Origin: Hamadaea sp.
Lineage (GTDB): Bacteria; Actinomycetota; Actinomycetes; Mycobacteriales; Micromonosporaceae
NCBI GenBank assembly: GCA_013361475.1
Contig: JABFYB010000709.1
Span: 1 to 39,562, forward strand
Direction: 5' to 3'
Length of the DNA: 39,562 nucleotides
Under the pieces are notes generated by a model. The model saw only the letters and a program-made list of their open reading frames with translations. It searched no databases and was not told where the DNA came from. The position numbers and the translations under genes were made by a program. This document shows, piece after piece, positions 8,312 through 15,799 of the stretch (its first letter is position 1; every line of letters starts with the position of its first letter).

Positions 8312-10120
8312 GTGACGGAGGACAGTCCAGCTCCGGCGGTCCGTCGCCTGCCGGGGACGCCGCTGCGGGCACGCGTACGCAATGTGCTGCGGGCCGTCAA
8401 ACGGCGGTCGCGCCGGGCCCGGCCGTTGCCCGCATGGGCCGATCGGCGTACGGAATCCGACCGGCTGACGGTGCGATCGGGACGGTTGGCGATCGTCGTC
8501 GACACCGTCGGTGAGCTGCTCCGGCTGGCCTCGGCCCCAGCGTCGGAGCCGGTGACGGGCATCGATCTGACCGTCCGGTCGTGGGTTCGGCCGTGGCCGC
8601 AGTGGATCGGGCGTACGCCGCCCGTTCCGGGCCTGCTGCGCCAGGAGATGAGCCTCCCCGACGGCGACGGCCCCGCAGCCCTGGGCTGGACGGTCGCTCA
8701 GCCGATCGCGTCCCGGCAGCTCCTGATGGCGGCGCTGAGCGTCCTCTCGCCGATCCGGCCGCTGCCCGCCACGCTCACCGCCGACGTCTACGTCGACGGC
8801 GACCGGCCCGCCTGGTTACCGATCGGTCCCGCGTACCACGCCGCCGAAGCGCGTCGCCCGGACGGTGGGCCGCTTCCGGCGTACGACTTGGTGGTGCGAG
8901 GCGAGACCGAAGGGCTCGTCCTCGTCGACGCGGCCGGCGCCCATCCGCGCGGCCGGCAGGAGACATCCGTGACCTTGCCCCGCGCGGAGCTGCGGATGAG
9001 CGCGGCCGACGACGGCTGGACCTGGCAGGTCGGACGGCCGGGCCGGGCGGACGTGGTCGTGGCGGGGCGGGCCGGTGAGGCTCTGGACGAGCGGCAGACC
9101 GCGGCGTTGGCGCAGGTCGGCCTGGCGACGCTGACCGGAGACCCGGCGCCGGGCCGGATCGGCGCGGGCGTCCTGGCGCAACTGGCGATGACCGGTTTGG
9201 TGCTGTCCGCGCCGCGACTGCCCCTGGAGATTCGCGCACATCTGCACGAAGAGCTGGTCGGTTGCCTGACGGACGTGCCGGGCGACCGCGATCCGCTCGA
9301 CCGGGAGGTGCACGGCGTCGTGCAGCGACGTGCCGCGCTGCGGCATCACGCGAGCGCGTTGGGGCTGCGAGCGGTCGCGGCCGAACGCCATCCGACCAGT
9401 TCGCGGCTGCCCGGCGTCTCGGCGATCCTGGTCAGCCGGCGGCCCGACCGCGCCCTGGCCGCCGCGGCGGCGCTGGCCGGGCAGACCTATCCGGAACTCG
9501 AACTGGTCGTCGGGCTGCACGGACACCAGCCGACCCCTGCGCAGGTCAAACAGCTGGAGGCCCTGCCCGTCCCGGTACGCCTCGCGTCGTTCCCGGCCGC
9601 GACCGGCTTCGGCGAGGTGCTGGCGGAGACCACCCGCCTGGCCTCCGGCAGCCTGGTGACCAAGGTGGACGACGACGACCACTACGGCCCCGAGCACATC
9701 TGGGACCTCGTGCTCGCCCGGCTGCACTCGGGCGCAACCGTCGTCGGGAAAGGCGCCGAGTTCGTTTACCTGGAGCCGTTCGACACCACCGTCCGGCGCC
9801 GGATGGGCGGCGAGCTCTATACCGACGTCGTCGCGGGCGGCACGATGATGATCTCGCGGGGCGACTTGGACGAGGTCGGCGGCTGGCGGCCGGTGTCCCG
9901 CTCGGTCGACCGCGCCCTGCTCGACCGGGTTCTCGCCGCGGGCGGCCTCGTCTACCGCACCCACGGATTCGGCTTCCTCTACACCCGCCACGACGACGGG
10001 CACACCTGGGACCCCGGAGTGGAGTACTTCCTCCACGACCCGGCCCGGCGCTGGGCGGGACGCCCGCCCTATCGGGAGTTCGCGGCGGGACGCCCGTCCG
10101 CTCGGGAGTCCGCCGCGTGA
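8312..10120 (+). CDS. Family 2 glycosyltransferase with unknown N-terminal half (left module, gene 1)
   Basis: A 602-residue cytoplasmic protein. Residues 1-~360 match nothing I know. They start with a strongly basic helix (RARVRNVLRAVKRRSRRAR) that could sit on the membrane surface. From about 370 there is a GT-A fold: SAILVSRRPDRAL, an AGQTYPELELVVGLHG strand-turn, the metal-binding run DDDD at 453-456 and a final RHDDGHTW block. It is a clear paralogue of 33203-35149, sharing the RRAALRxHA helix before the GT domain and the DDDD and GHTW blocks. The start is GTG at 8312 with GAGGGG nine bases upstream. The stop overlaps the next gene by four bases (GTGA). The donor and acceptor cannot be read from sequence. 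Confidence 0.9.
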   Translation: MTEDSPAPAVRRLPGTPLRARVRNVLRAVKRRSRRARPLPAWADRRTESDRLTVRSGRLAIVVDTVGELLRLASAPASEPVTGIDLTVRSWVRPWPQWIGRTPPVPGLLRQEMSLPDGDGPAALGWTVAQPIASRQLLMAALSVLSPIRPLPATLTADVYVDGDRPAWLPIGPAYHAAEARRPDGGPLPAYDLVVRGETEGLVLVDAAGAHPRGRQETSVTLPRAELRMSAADDGWTWQVGRPGRADVVVAGRAGEALDERQTAALAQVGLATLTGDPAPGRIGAGVLAQLAMTGLVLSAPRLPLEIRAHLHEELVGCLTDVPGDRDPLDREVHGVVQRRAALRHHASALGLRAVAAERHPTSSRLPGVSAILVSRRPDRALAAAAALAGQTYPELELVVGLHGHQPTPAQVKQLEALPVPVRLASFPAATGFGEVLAETTRLASGSLVTKVDDDDHYGPEHIWDLVLARLHSGATVVGKGAEFVYLEPFDTTVRRRMGGELYTDVVAGGTMMISRGDLDEVGGWRPVSRSVDRALLDRVLAAGGLVYRTHGFGFLYTRHDDGHTWDPGVEYFLHDPARRWAGRPPYREFAAGRPSARESAA

Positions 10121-11631
10121 CGAGCAACGACTGGTCCGGGATCGGCGTACCGCCGCCGCTGGGCGGCTGGCATCCCGAGTTGACCGTCAGCGTCCTGATC
10201 CCGGCGTACGCGAATCAAGCCCACCTGGATCTGACGCTCGCCGCGCTGGCGGCGCAGACCTACCCGGCCGAGCTGCTCGAGGTGATCGTCGTCGACGACG
10301 GTTCACCGACCCCGCTCCGGCTGCCCGCGCTGCGTCCGGAGCACACCCGGCTCATCCGTGCGCCGGGGGAGGGCTGGGGCCCCGGGTACGCCGTCTCCGT
10401 CGGCGCGAACGAGGCGACCGGCGCGATCCTCCATCGCGTCGACGCCGACATGCTGCTGTTCCCGGACCACGTCGAGGCGCTGGCCCGGTGGCACCACCTC
10501 GTCCCGTACGCCGTGACGCTGGGCATGAAACGCTTCGCCGACGTTCCGCCGTCGAGTCTTTCGCCTGAGCAGGTGCGCGCAGGGGTGACCGGGTTGTTCA
10601 CCGACGACGGCACCGAACCGCATGGCTACCTCGAAGACCTGTTCCGGCGTACGCGAGACCTGCGGGACGCCGGCCCGACGGCGTTCCTGGCGCACGTCGG
10701 GGCGACGACGGCGGTCAGCCGGACGCTGTACGACGCCGCGGGCGGCTACGACGGATCCCTCCACCTGGGCGAGGACACCGAGTTCGGGTACCGGCTGGCC
10801 CAGGCGGGCGCGCTGTTCATCCCGGATCGGGCCGCGCGTTCCTGGCACGTCGGGCCGACCGCGATGTCCCGGCGCGGGGACGGACTCCGGCGGTACAACC
10901 GGCCGTTCCTCGCCGACCGCATGCCCCAGCCACGCTGGCTCCGGAGCAACGGTGGTCCTACGTGGACGACTCCGCTCGTCGTGGCGGTCGTCGACGTCGC
11001 CGGGCACGACCTCGAAACCGTGCGAGCCTGCGTCGACGGACTGCTGCGCGGCGACGAACGGGACCTCCGGGTCGTGCTCGCCGGCTCGGCCGAACCGGCC
11101 GACCAGCGGCGGGACGTGCTCGACGATCCGCTCCTGGACCAGCGGCTGATCCAGGAGACCTATCGCGGCGAGCCACGAGTGCGGCTGGCCGACTCGGTGG
11201 AATCGGTGTTCCCGTCGCCCTTCCTGTTGCGTGTCCCGGCGTACGCGCGGCTCGCGCCGGGCACCGTGCCGATGCTCCTCGCGGAGGCCGACCGCCACGA
11301 GGCGGCTGTCGTCACCGCCGGACCGGTGACGTTGTCGCGCACCGCTTCGGTGGCCCGAACCCGGTTCGGCGCACCGGCACCACCGCACCGCACGGTCGGG
11401 TCCGCCGGGATCGTGGATCTGCGTACGCTGCCGCCGGAGGTGCTGGCCGACCTGTCCGGCGACGCCCACCCCGGCCCCGAGGCCGGCCGGTGGACCCCGC
11501 TCACCGTCGAAGTGGGCGGCGTCCGGACGCTGCTGCGCGCCGCCGCGGTGGTGGCTAAGCTTTCCGCGACCCGGGCAGCCCGACGGCTGTCCGCGGCCAC
11601 CCGCCGTCGAAAGGGCACGCCGCATGGCTGA
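10117..11631 (+). CDS. Family 2 glycosyltransferase with second degenerate GT-A-like half (left module, gene 2)
   Basis: A 504-residue protein. It opens with GGWHPELTVSVLIPAY and has a complete GT2 domain: VIVVDDGSP nucleotide-binding strand, DAD at 109-111 as the DXD metal site, and GEDTEFGYRL with the likely catalytic Glu-Asp at 219-220. The second half (about 290-470) looks like another alpha/beta GT-A-type fold without a DXD. The C-terminus is a basic helix (AARRLSAATRRRKG). It is paralogous to 31675-33210: LG(G/A)WHP(E/S)LTVSV, RWHHL and DTEF..RLAQAGA are shared. The GTG start overlaps the previous stop by four bases, and its own stop overlaps the next ATG by eight (ATGGCTGA). An open frame upstream to 9262 lies inside gene 1 and was not used. 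Confidence 0.9.
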   Translation: MTSNDWSGIGVPPPLGGWHPELTVSVLIPAYANQAHLDLTLAALAAQTYPAELLEVIVVDDGSPTPLRLPALRPEHTRLIRAPGEGWGPGYAVSVGANEATGAILHRVDADMLLFPDHVEALARWHHLVPYAVTLGMKRFADVPPSSLSPEQVRAGVTGLFTDDGTEPHGYLEDLFRRTRDLRDAGPTAFLAHVGATTAVSRTLYDAAGGYDGSLHLGEDTEFGYRLAQAGALFIPDRAARSWHVGPTAMSRRGDGLRRYNRPFLADRMPQPRWLRSNGGPTWTTPLVVAVVDVAGHDLETVRACVDGLLRGDERDLRVVLAGSAEPADQRRDVLDDPLLDQRLIQETYRGEPRVRLADSVESVFPSPFLLRVPAYARLAPGTVPMLLAEADRHEAAVVTAGPVTLSRTASVARTRFGAPAPPHRTVGSAGIVDLRTLPPEVLADLSGDAHPGPEAGRWTPLTVEVGGVRTLLRAAAVVAKLSATRAARRLSAATRRRKGTPHG

Positions 11632-13561
11632 CAGCTTCCTGCTCGTCCAGGATGCGAGCTGGCCTGTCGTACCCGGCGTCTGCTGCTGGCGGCACTCCCT
11701 CCGCAGCGCGTTGACCGAAGCCGGAGCGACGCTGTCCACGGCTGTCGTCGAGCCCGTCCCGGCCGACCCGCCGGTCCTCGGCCCGCCCGGAGCCGGTCGC
11801 GCCGCCCGGTTGCCTCGCGTCGTACGCCGCCCGGCCGGCCTCGCGTACCGGGGGGCCAAACACGTCACGCGGGTCGTGCGCACCGCGTACACGGGGGAGG
11901 GCCGCCGGGCGAAGACTGCCGTCCGGCAGCTCGCCACGGTCTTGAGCCGTGCGGACCTCCTCGTGGCCGAATCCGTCGGAGCGGCCGAGGCCGCGTTGGC
12001 GGCAGGCGCCCCCGGCCAACGCTTGTGGACATTGGCGCTGCCCGCCGAACGACTGCTCGCCGGGAGGGAGACCGGGCCTGATGCCCAGATCGCCCGGATC
12101 GCACCGCGGATCGCCGGCTTCCTGACCGACTCGGAGCTCGCGCGCGAGTCGGTCGAGCGAGCGGCGCACGCGACCCGGGTGCGAGTCGAGATCTTCCCGC
12201 CGCTGACCGCCGACCGCCCCTGCCCGGATTGCGCCACGGACGCGCTGGTCGAATCGCCGACCGGAATGCCGGAATCGGCCGCGCCCTTGGCGATCTGGCG
12301 CGACCTTCTCCACGGCCGACCGGCCGGCTCCTACTCCTTCGCCGCCGCCCGCTGGGCCGGCCAGGGCGCGACCTGGGAGCCCGCGCCACTCCTCGACTGG
12401 ACCCAAGCCGATCAGGGCCGCTCGCTGTCCATCGACGCCGCGGAACCCGCCGAACCCTGGACCGCAGATCGGCAACAGGCCACGGTGGCCCGGATGATCG
12501 CCGCGACATCGCCCGTCCGCACAGGGTCCACCCGCCCGCGACGACGCGTCCTCGTCTCCGGCTACGACCTCAAGTTCGCCCGCGAGCTGGCCGCGCGCCT
12601 CGACGCCCGCGACGACCTCGACCTCACCCTCGACACCTGGCCCTACCTCGGCCACCGCTCGCCCGACACCAGCCGCCTGCTCGCCCAGGCCGACACGGTG
12701 TTCGCGGAATGGGCCCGGCCCAGCGCCGTCTGGCTCTCGCGCCACAAGCGGCCCGGGCAGACGCTCATCGTCCGCCTCCACCGCTACGAGCTCGACTGCC
12801 CCTATCCCCGGGACATCGACATCGACGCCGTGGACGCGGTGGTCCACGTGTCGCCGCCGATCCGCACACGCATCCGCAAGGAACTCGGCTGGCCCGACGA
12901 CAAGCTCGTCTACATTCCCAACTACCTCGACGTCGACTGGTTCGACCGGCCCAAACTGCCCGGCGCGCGGTTCGGCCTCGGCTTCGTGGGCCTCGAGTTC
13001 ATGAACAAGCGGTTCGACCTCGCGCTCGACATCCTCGCCGCGGTCCGCCGGGAAGACCCCCGCTTCACCCTCCAGGTCCGCTCCACCATGCCTTGGGACA
13101 ACGTGTACGCGTGGCCCCGCGACGAAGAACGTGCGTTCGTCGGGTGGTGCCTCGAACGGATCACGCGCGACCCGCTGCTGCGCGGCGCGGTCCACTTCGA
13201 TCCCCCCGGGCGGGACATGGCCGGCTGGTACCGGAAAGTCGGCCACGTCCTGTCGACGAGCGACATCGAGAGCTTCCACCTGGCCGCCGCCGAAGGCATG
13301 GCCTCCCGGGCCGTCCCCGTGATCCGGCCCTGGCCGGGCGCGTCCGAGATCTACTCAGCTGAGTGGATCCAGCCGTCGGTCGCCGGAGCCGCCGACTTCG
13401 TTCTGGCCTCGGCCGACCCGTCGACCTGGGCTGATCGGGGTGCGCGCGCGCAAGCCGAGATCCGCCAGACGGCCGACCCCGTGGCGACCGTGGCGGCCTG
13501 GGCCGACCTACTTCACGGGGATGTGGCGGGAGCGAAGGCGCGCTTCGACTTCGCTCCCTGA
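11624..13561 (+). CDS. Family 4-type glycosyltransferase with extra N-terminal half
   Basis: A 645-residue protein. The last ~340 residues form a GT-B glycosyltransferase of the GT4 kind: a RRRVLVSGYDLKFARELA Rossmann start, the interdomain IPNYLDVDWFDRP, the C-terminal FGLGFVGLEFMNKRFDLAL strand-helix and the E-x7-E signature (Glu549 to Glu557 in ESFHLAAAE). The first ~300 residues look like a degenerate N-terminal Rossmann half and contain a CPDC pair of unknown meaning. It is the last gene of the 8312-13561 unit and overlaps the previous gene by eight bases. It converges on the dehydrogenase gene with ten bases between the stops. GC is very high, as in the two genes before it. Confidence 0.88.
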   Translation: MADSFLLVQDASWPVVPGVCCWRHSLRSALTEAGATLSTAVVEPVPADPPVLGPPGAGRAARLPRVVRRPAGLAYRGAKHVTRVVRTAYTGEGRRAKTAVRQLATVLSRADLLVAESVGAAEAALAAGAPGQRLWTLALPAERLLAGRETGPDAQIARIAPRIAGFLTDSELARESVERAAHATRVRVEIFPPLTADRPCPDCATDALVESPTGMPESAAPLAIWRDLLHGRPAGSYSFAAARWAGQGATWEPAPLLDWTQADQGRSLSIDAAEPAEPWTADRQQATVARMIAATSPVRTGSTRPRRRVLVSGYDLKFARELAARLDARDDLDLTLDTWPYLGHRSPDTSRLLAQADTVFAEWARPSAVWLSRHKRPGQTLIVRLHRYELDCPYPRDIDIDAVDAVVHVSPPIRTRIRKELGWPDDKLVYIPNYLDVDWFDRPKLPGARFGLGFVGLEFMNKRFDLALDILAAVRREDPRFTLQVRSTMPWDNVYAWPRDEERAFVGWCLERITRDPLLRGAVHFDPPGRDMAGWYRKVGHVLSTSDIESFHLAAAEGMASRAVPVIRPWPGASEIYSAEWIQPSVAGAADFVLASADPSTWADRGARAQAEIRQTADPVATVAAWADLLHGDVAGAKARFDFAP

Positions 13562-13571
13562 CCGAGGCGGA

Positions 13572-14834
13572 TCACAACCGGTGGGCGTCCTCGCCAGTGG
13601 TCGCGCCACGGGTGTCGAAGAACTTCTTGGCCAGCCCAGCCAGCCGCTGCACGTCGTAGTCCCGGTGGTTCTGCACCAGGATGACCAGGTCCGCCTCGGC
13701 GACCGCCGTCTCGGCGTCCTCGGCCCGCAGCACGTCGACGCCAGGAACCTCCCACGACGACACATAAGGATCGTGGTAGGACACCTTGGCGCCCAGCCCG
13801 TGCAGGCGCTGCGCCAACGGGGTGGCCGGCGATTCCCGGCGATCGGCGATGTTCGGCTTGTAGGTCACGCCCAGGAGCAGCACCGAGGCGCCGTTCGTCG
13901 CCTTGCCCGCATCGTTCAGCAGGTTCTGCGCCCGCCGCGCCACGTACGCCGGCATCGTCGCGTTGATCTCCTGGGCGAGCTCGACGAACCGGAACGGATA
14001 GCCGAGCTTGGCCCGCACGTTGTGGCTCAAGTAGTTGGGGTCGATCGGAATGCAGTGCCCGCCGACGCCGGGACCGGGGTAGAACGCCTGGAATCCGAAG
14101 GGCTTGCTGGAGGCGGCCCGGATGACGTCCCAGAGGTCGATCCCGAGCTGGTGGCAGAACTTCGCCATCTCGTTGACGAGAGCGATGTTGATGTGCCGGT
14201 AGGTGTTCTCCAGGAGCTTGGCCATCTCGGCCTCGCGGGTGCCCTTGGTCCGCACGACCGTCTCGACGAAGCGTCCGTAGAACTCGGCGGCGCGCTCGGT
14301 GCACCCCGGAGTGTGGCCCCCGACCACCTTCGGCGTGTTGTGCGCGCCGAACTCCTTGTTGCCCGGATCGATCCGTTCGGGGGAGAACGCGAGGTGGAAG
14401 TCGACCCCGGCGACCAGTCCGGCGGCCTTCTCCAGCATCGGCCGGACGACCTCGTCCGTGGTCCCCGGATAGGTCGTCGACTCGAGCACCACGAGCATTC
14501 CGGGCCGCAGATTCCGGGCGACCGAGCCGACCGCGCCCCGGACCGCGCCCAGGTCGGGTCCGCCGTCCTCGGACAACGGCGTCGGTACGCAGATCACCGC
14601 GGTAGCGGCCGAGGCGATCTCGGCCTCGTCGGTCGTCGCCCGGAAGCCCGCCGCCACCATGGTGGCGATATCGGCGTCCGACAGGTCGTCGACATGAGAA
14701 CGACCGGCGTTGAGCGAGTCGACGATGGCGCTGTTGATGTCGAAGCCCAGTACGCGCAGTCCGGACCGGGTGGCTTCCTGGGCGAGCGGCAGCCCGACAT
14801 AACCGAGTCCAAGGATGACGACATCGACGGACAC
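13572..14834 (-). CDS. wecC: UDP-N-acetylmannosamine / UDP-GlcNAc-type nucleotide-sugar 6-dehydrogenase
   Basis: NAD-dependent four-electron oxidation of a UDP-HexNAc C6 hydroxyl to the uronic acid, in the cytoplasm. The 420-residue product has the N-terminal Rossmann motif GLGYVGLPLA (9-18), VPTPLSEDGGPDL, ESTTYPGTT, the SPERIDPG block and the catalytic Cys261 in GPGVGGHCIPIDP. The C-terminal domain includes LLGVTYKPNIADRRESPA. The SPERIDPG and GHCIPIDP versions favour the WecC/WbpA group over UDP-glucose dehydrogenases. With a WecB-type epimerase at 21595-22674 in the same locus, UDP-ManNAc is the likelier substrate. The start is GTG at 14834 with GAAGGAG five bases upstream; the longer frame to 14870 has no ribosome-binding site. 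The exact substrate is inferred. Confidence 0.9.
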   Translation of the reverse strand: MSVDVVILGLGYVGLPLAQEATRSGLRVLGFDINSAIVDSLNAGRSHVDDLSDADIATMVAAGFRATTDEAEIASAATAVICVPTPLSEDGGPDLGAVRGAVGSVARNLRPGMLVVLESTTYPGTTDEVVRPMLEKAAGLVAGVDFHLAFSPERIDPGNKEFGAHNTPKVVGGHTPGCTERAAEFYGRFVETVVRTKGTREAEMAKLLENTYRHINIALVNEMAKFCHQLGIDLWDVIRAASSKPFGFQAFYPGPGVGGHCIPIDPNYLSHNVRAKLGYPFRFVELAQEINATMPAYVARRAQNLLNDAGKATNGASVLLLGVTYKPNIADRRESPATPLAQRLHGLGAKVSYHDPYVSSWEVPGVDVLRAEDAETAVAEADLVILVQNHRDYDVQRLAGLAKKFFDTRGATTGEDAHRL

Positions 14835-14854
14835 GCGAACTCCTTCAAGGGATG

Positions 14855-14876
14855 CGCGAGGCGGGGTCACCTCGCG
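14855..14876 (-). promoter_or_regulatory. Inverted repeat in the leader of the dehydrogenase gene
   Basis: CGCGAGG and CCTCGCG form a perfect seven-base-pair inverted repeat around an eight-base loop. It lies just upstream of the GAAGGAG ribosome-binding site of the dehydrogenase gene. It could be a leader hairpin or an operator, or it could be chance in GC-rich DNA. Confidence 0.3.
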
Positions 14877-14951
14877 AAGGCAGGGCTGGAGTCCCTTGGC
14901 GGACCCCCCGTGTGCGCCGGGCGCGGCAGGCCGGGCCGGAAGCGCGTGCCG

Positions 14952-14957
14952 ATCCTA
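14952..14957 (-). promoter_or_regulatory. Candidate -10 box for the dehydrogenase gene
   Basis: On the minus strand this reads TAGGAT. It lies in the 159-base gap between 14834 and 14994 and fits TANNNT. No clear -35 element is seen. If real, it places the inverted repeat 14855-14876 in the transcribed leader. Confidence 0.35.
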
Positions 14958-14993
14958 GCGGACGCCGATGCGCTGGTGGGGGCGCGTCCCGGT

Positions 14994-15698
14994 TCACTTC
15001 CCCGGCCGACGCGGACGCCGGGCCAGGGACCGGACCCGCCGGACTACGCCCCGGGCGATCCGGGTGGCCGGGGACCGCCGGGCGATCGTCAGCCCGAGCC
15101 GCCAGCCGCGGTGCTGCTCGCGGACCTCGTCGAGCTGCCGGCGCGTGGCGTCCAGCCGAGCCTGCAAGGCGGCTTCCGTCTGGTGGCTCCGATCGTCGGC
15201 GCGGGCCGCCACGACGGCGGCCCGCCGGGTGCCCATCCGCTCCAGGGCCGTTCCGGTGACCTCCGCTACCGCGGCGGCAGTCTCGGCCGCCGTCCGCAAT
15301 ACCAGGCCGAGCGGTGCTGATCCCGGCGAACCCTCCGGCCGGTCCACCACGCGCTCGAGCACGGCGAAGACCGCATCGGCCGTCGGGAGCACTCCGGCCC
15401 AGCCGAACTCCCCTGTGACATCGATGTCATTCGACTCTTTCGGCCGCTTCGAACCCTCCGGCCGCAGACACCGCAGGCAGAGGAGGGTGCGGCCGCCCGG
15501 TGTGAGAGCGGCGTGCGTCGCTGTCAGCGCCTGATCGATCGTGGCGAGGTCAGGCTCGTGCAGCACGACGGCGTCGAAGATCCGGTCGCCGATCGTCGCC
15601 ACCGGGGCCACAGTGAGCCGTTCGAAGTCCAGCGCGAGCCCGTGCAATGGTCCGTCGGTGTCGGCGACCACGAGGACGTCCCGGATCCTGCCGACCAT
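14994..15698 (-). CDS. Methyltransferase-like remnant with C-terminal coiled coil
   Basis: A 234-residue protein I cannot assign. FDAVVLHEP, then ~25 residues, then LTPGGRTLLCLR resembles the middle of a class I methyltransferase fold (strand 4 to strand 5). The glycine-rich SAM-binding motif I is missing, so it is either a degenerate methyltransferase or another Rossmann-like protein. Residues ~165-200 (Gln/Arg/Glu/Leu-rich) predict a coiled coil. It ends with a very basic helix (GWRLGLTIARRSPATRIARG then an Arg-rich tail) suited to membrane-surface binding. The start is ATG at 15698 with GGAAGGGA upstream. It is on the same strand as the dehydrogenase gene, 159 bases ahead of it, and divergent from the 15800 gene. 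Confidence 0.75.
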   Translation of the reverse strand: MVGRIRDVLVVADTDGPLHGLALDFERLTVAPVATIGDRIFDAVVLHEPDLATIDQALTATHAALTPGGRTLLCLRCLRPEGSKRPKESNDIDVTGEFGWAGVLPTADAVFAVLERVVDRPEGSPGSAPLGLVLRTAAETAAAVAEVTGTALERMGTRRAAVVAARADDRSHQTEAALQARLDATRRQLDEVREQHRGWRLGLTIARRSPATRIARGVVRRVRSLARRPRRPGK

Positions 15699-15754
15699 CT
15701 CGTTCCCTTCCGCCTCGACGCCGCCGCCTGGTGTCGTGGCGCGACGTGCCTGGT

Positions 15755-15760
15755 TACGAT
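15755..15760 (+). promoter_or_regulatory. Candidate -10 box for the bifunctional GT gene
   Basis: TACGAT lies 39 bases upstream of the TTG start at 15800, in the 101-base divergent gap. It fits TANNNT. No -35 element was recognised. Confidence 0.3.
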
Positions 15761-15799
15761 ACGCGCCGACATGATGCGACCGGGGGCGAGGAGAGACCG

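Noticed and set aside
9262-10116. Upstream extension of the second GT (789-codon open frame)
   Set aside because: The extension is an Arg/Gly/Pro-rich shadow of the first GT. The real protein starts at GTG 10117, overlapping the previous stop.
13440-15320. A 626-codon plus-strand open frame opposite the dehydrogenase gene
   Set aside because: The minus strand codes for a dehydrogenase with all family motifs; the plus-strand product has low-complexity shadow composition.
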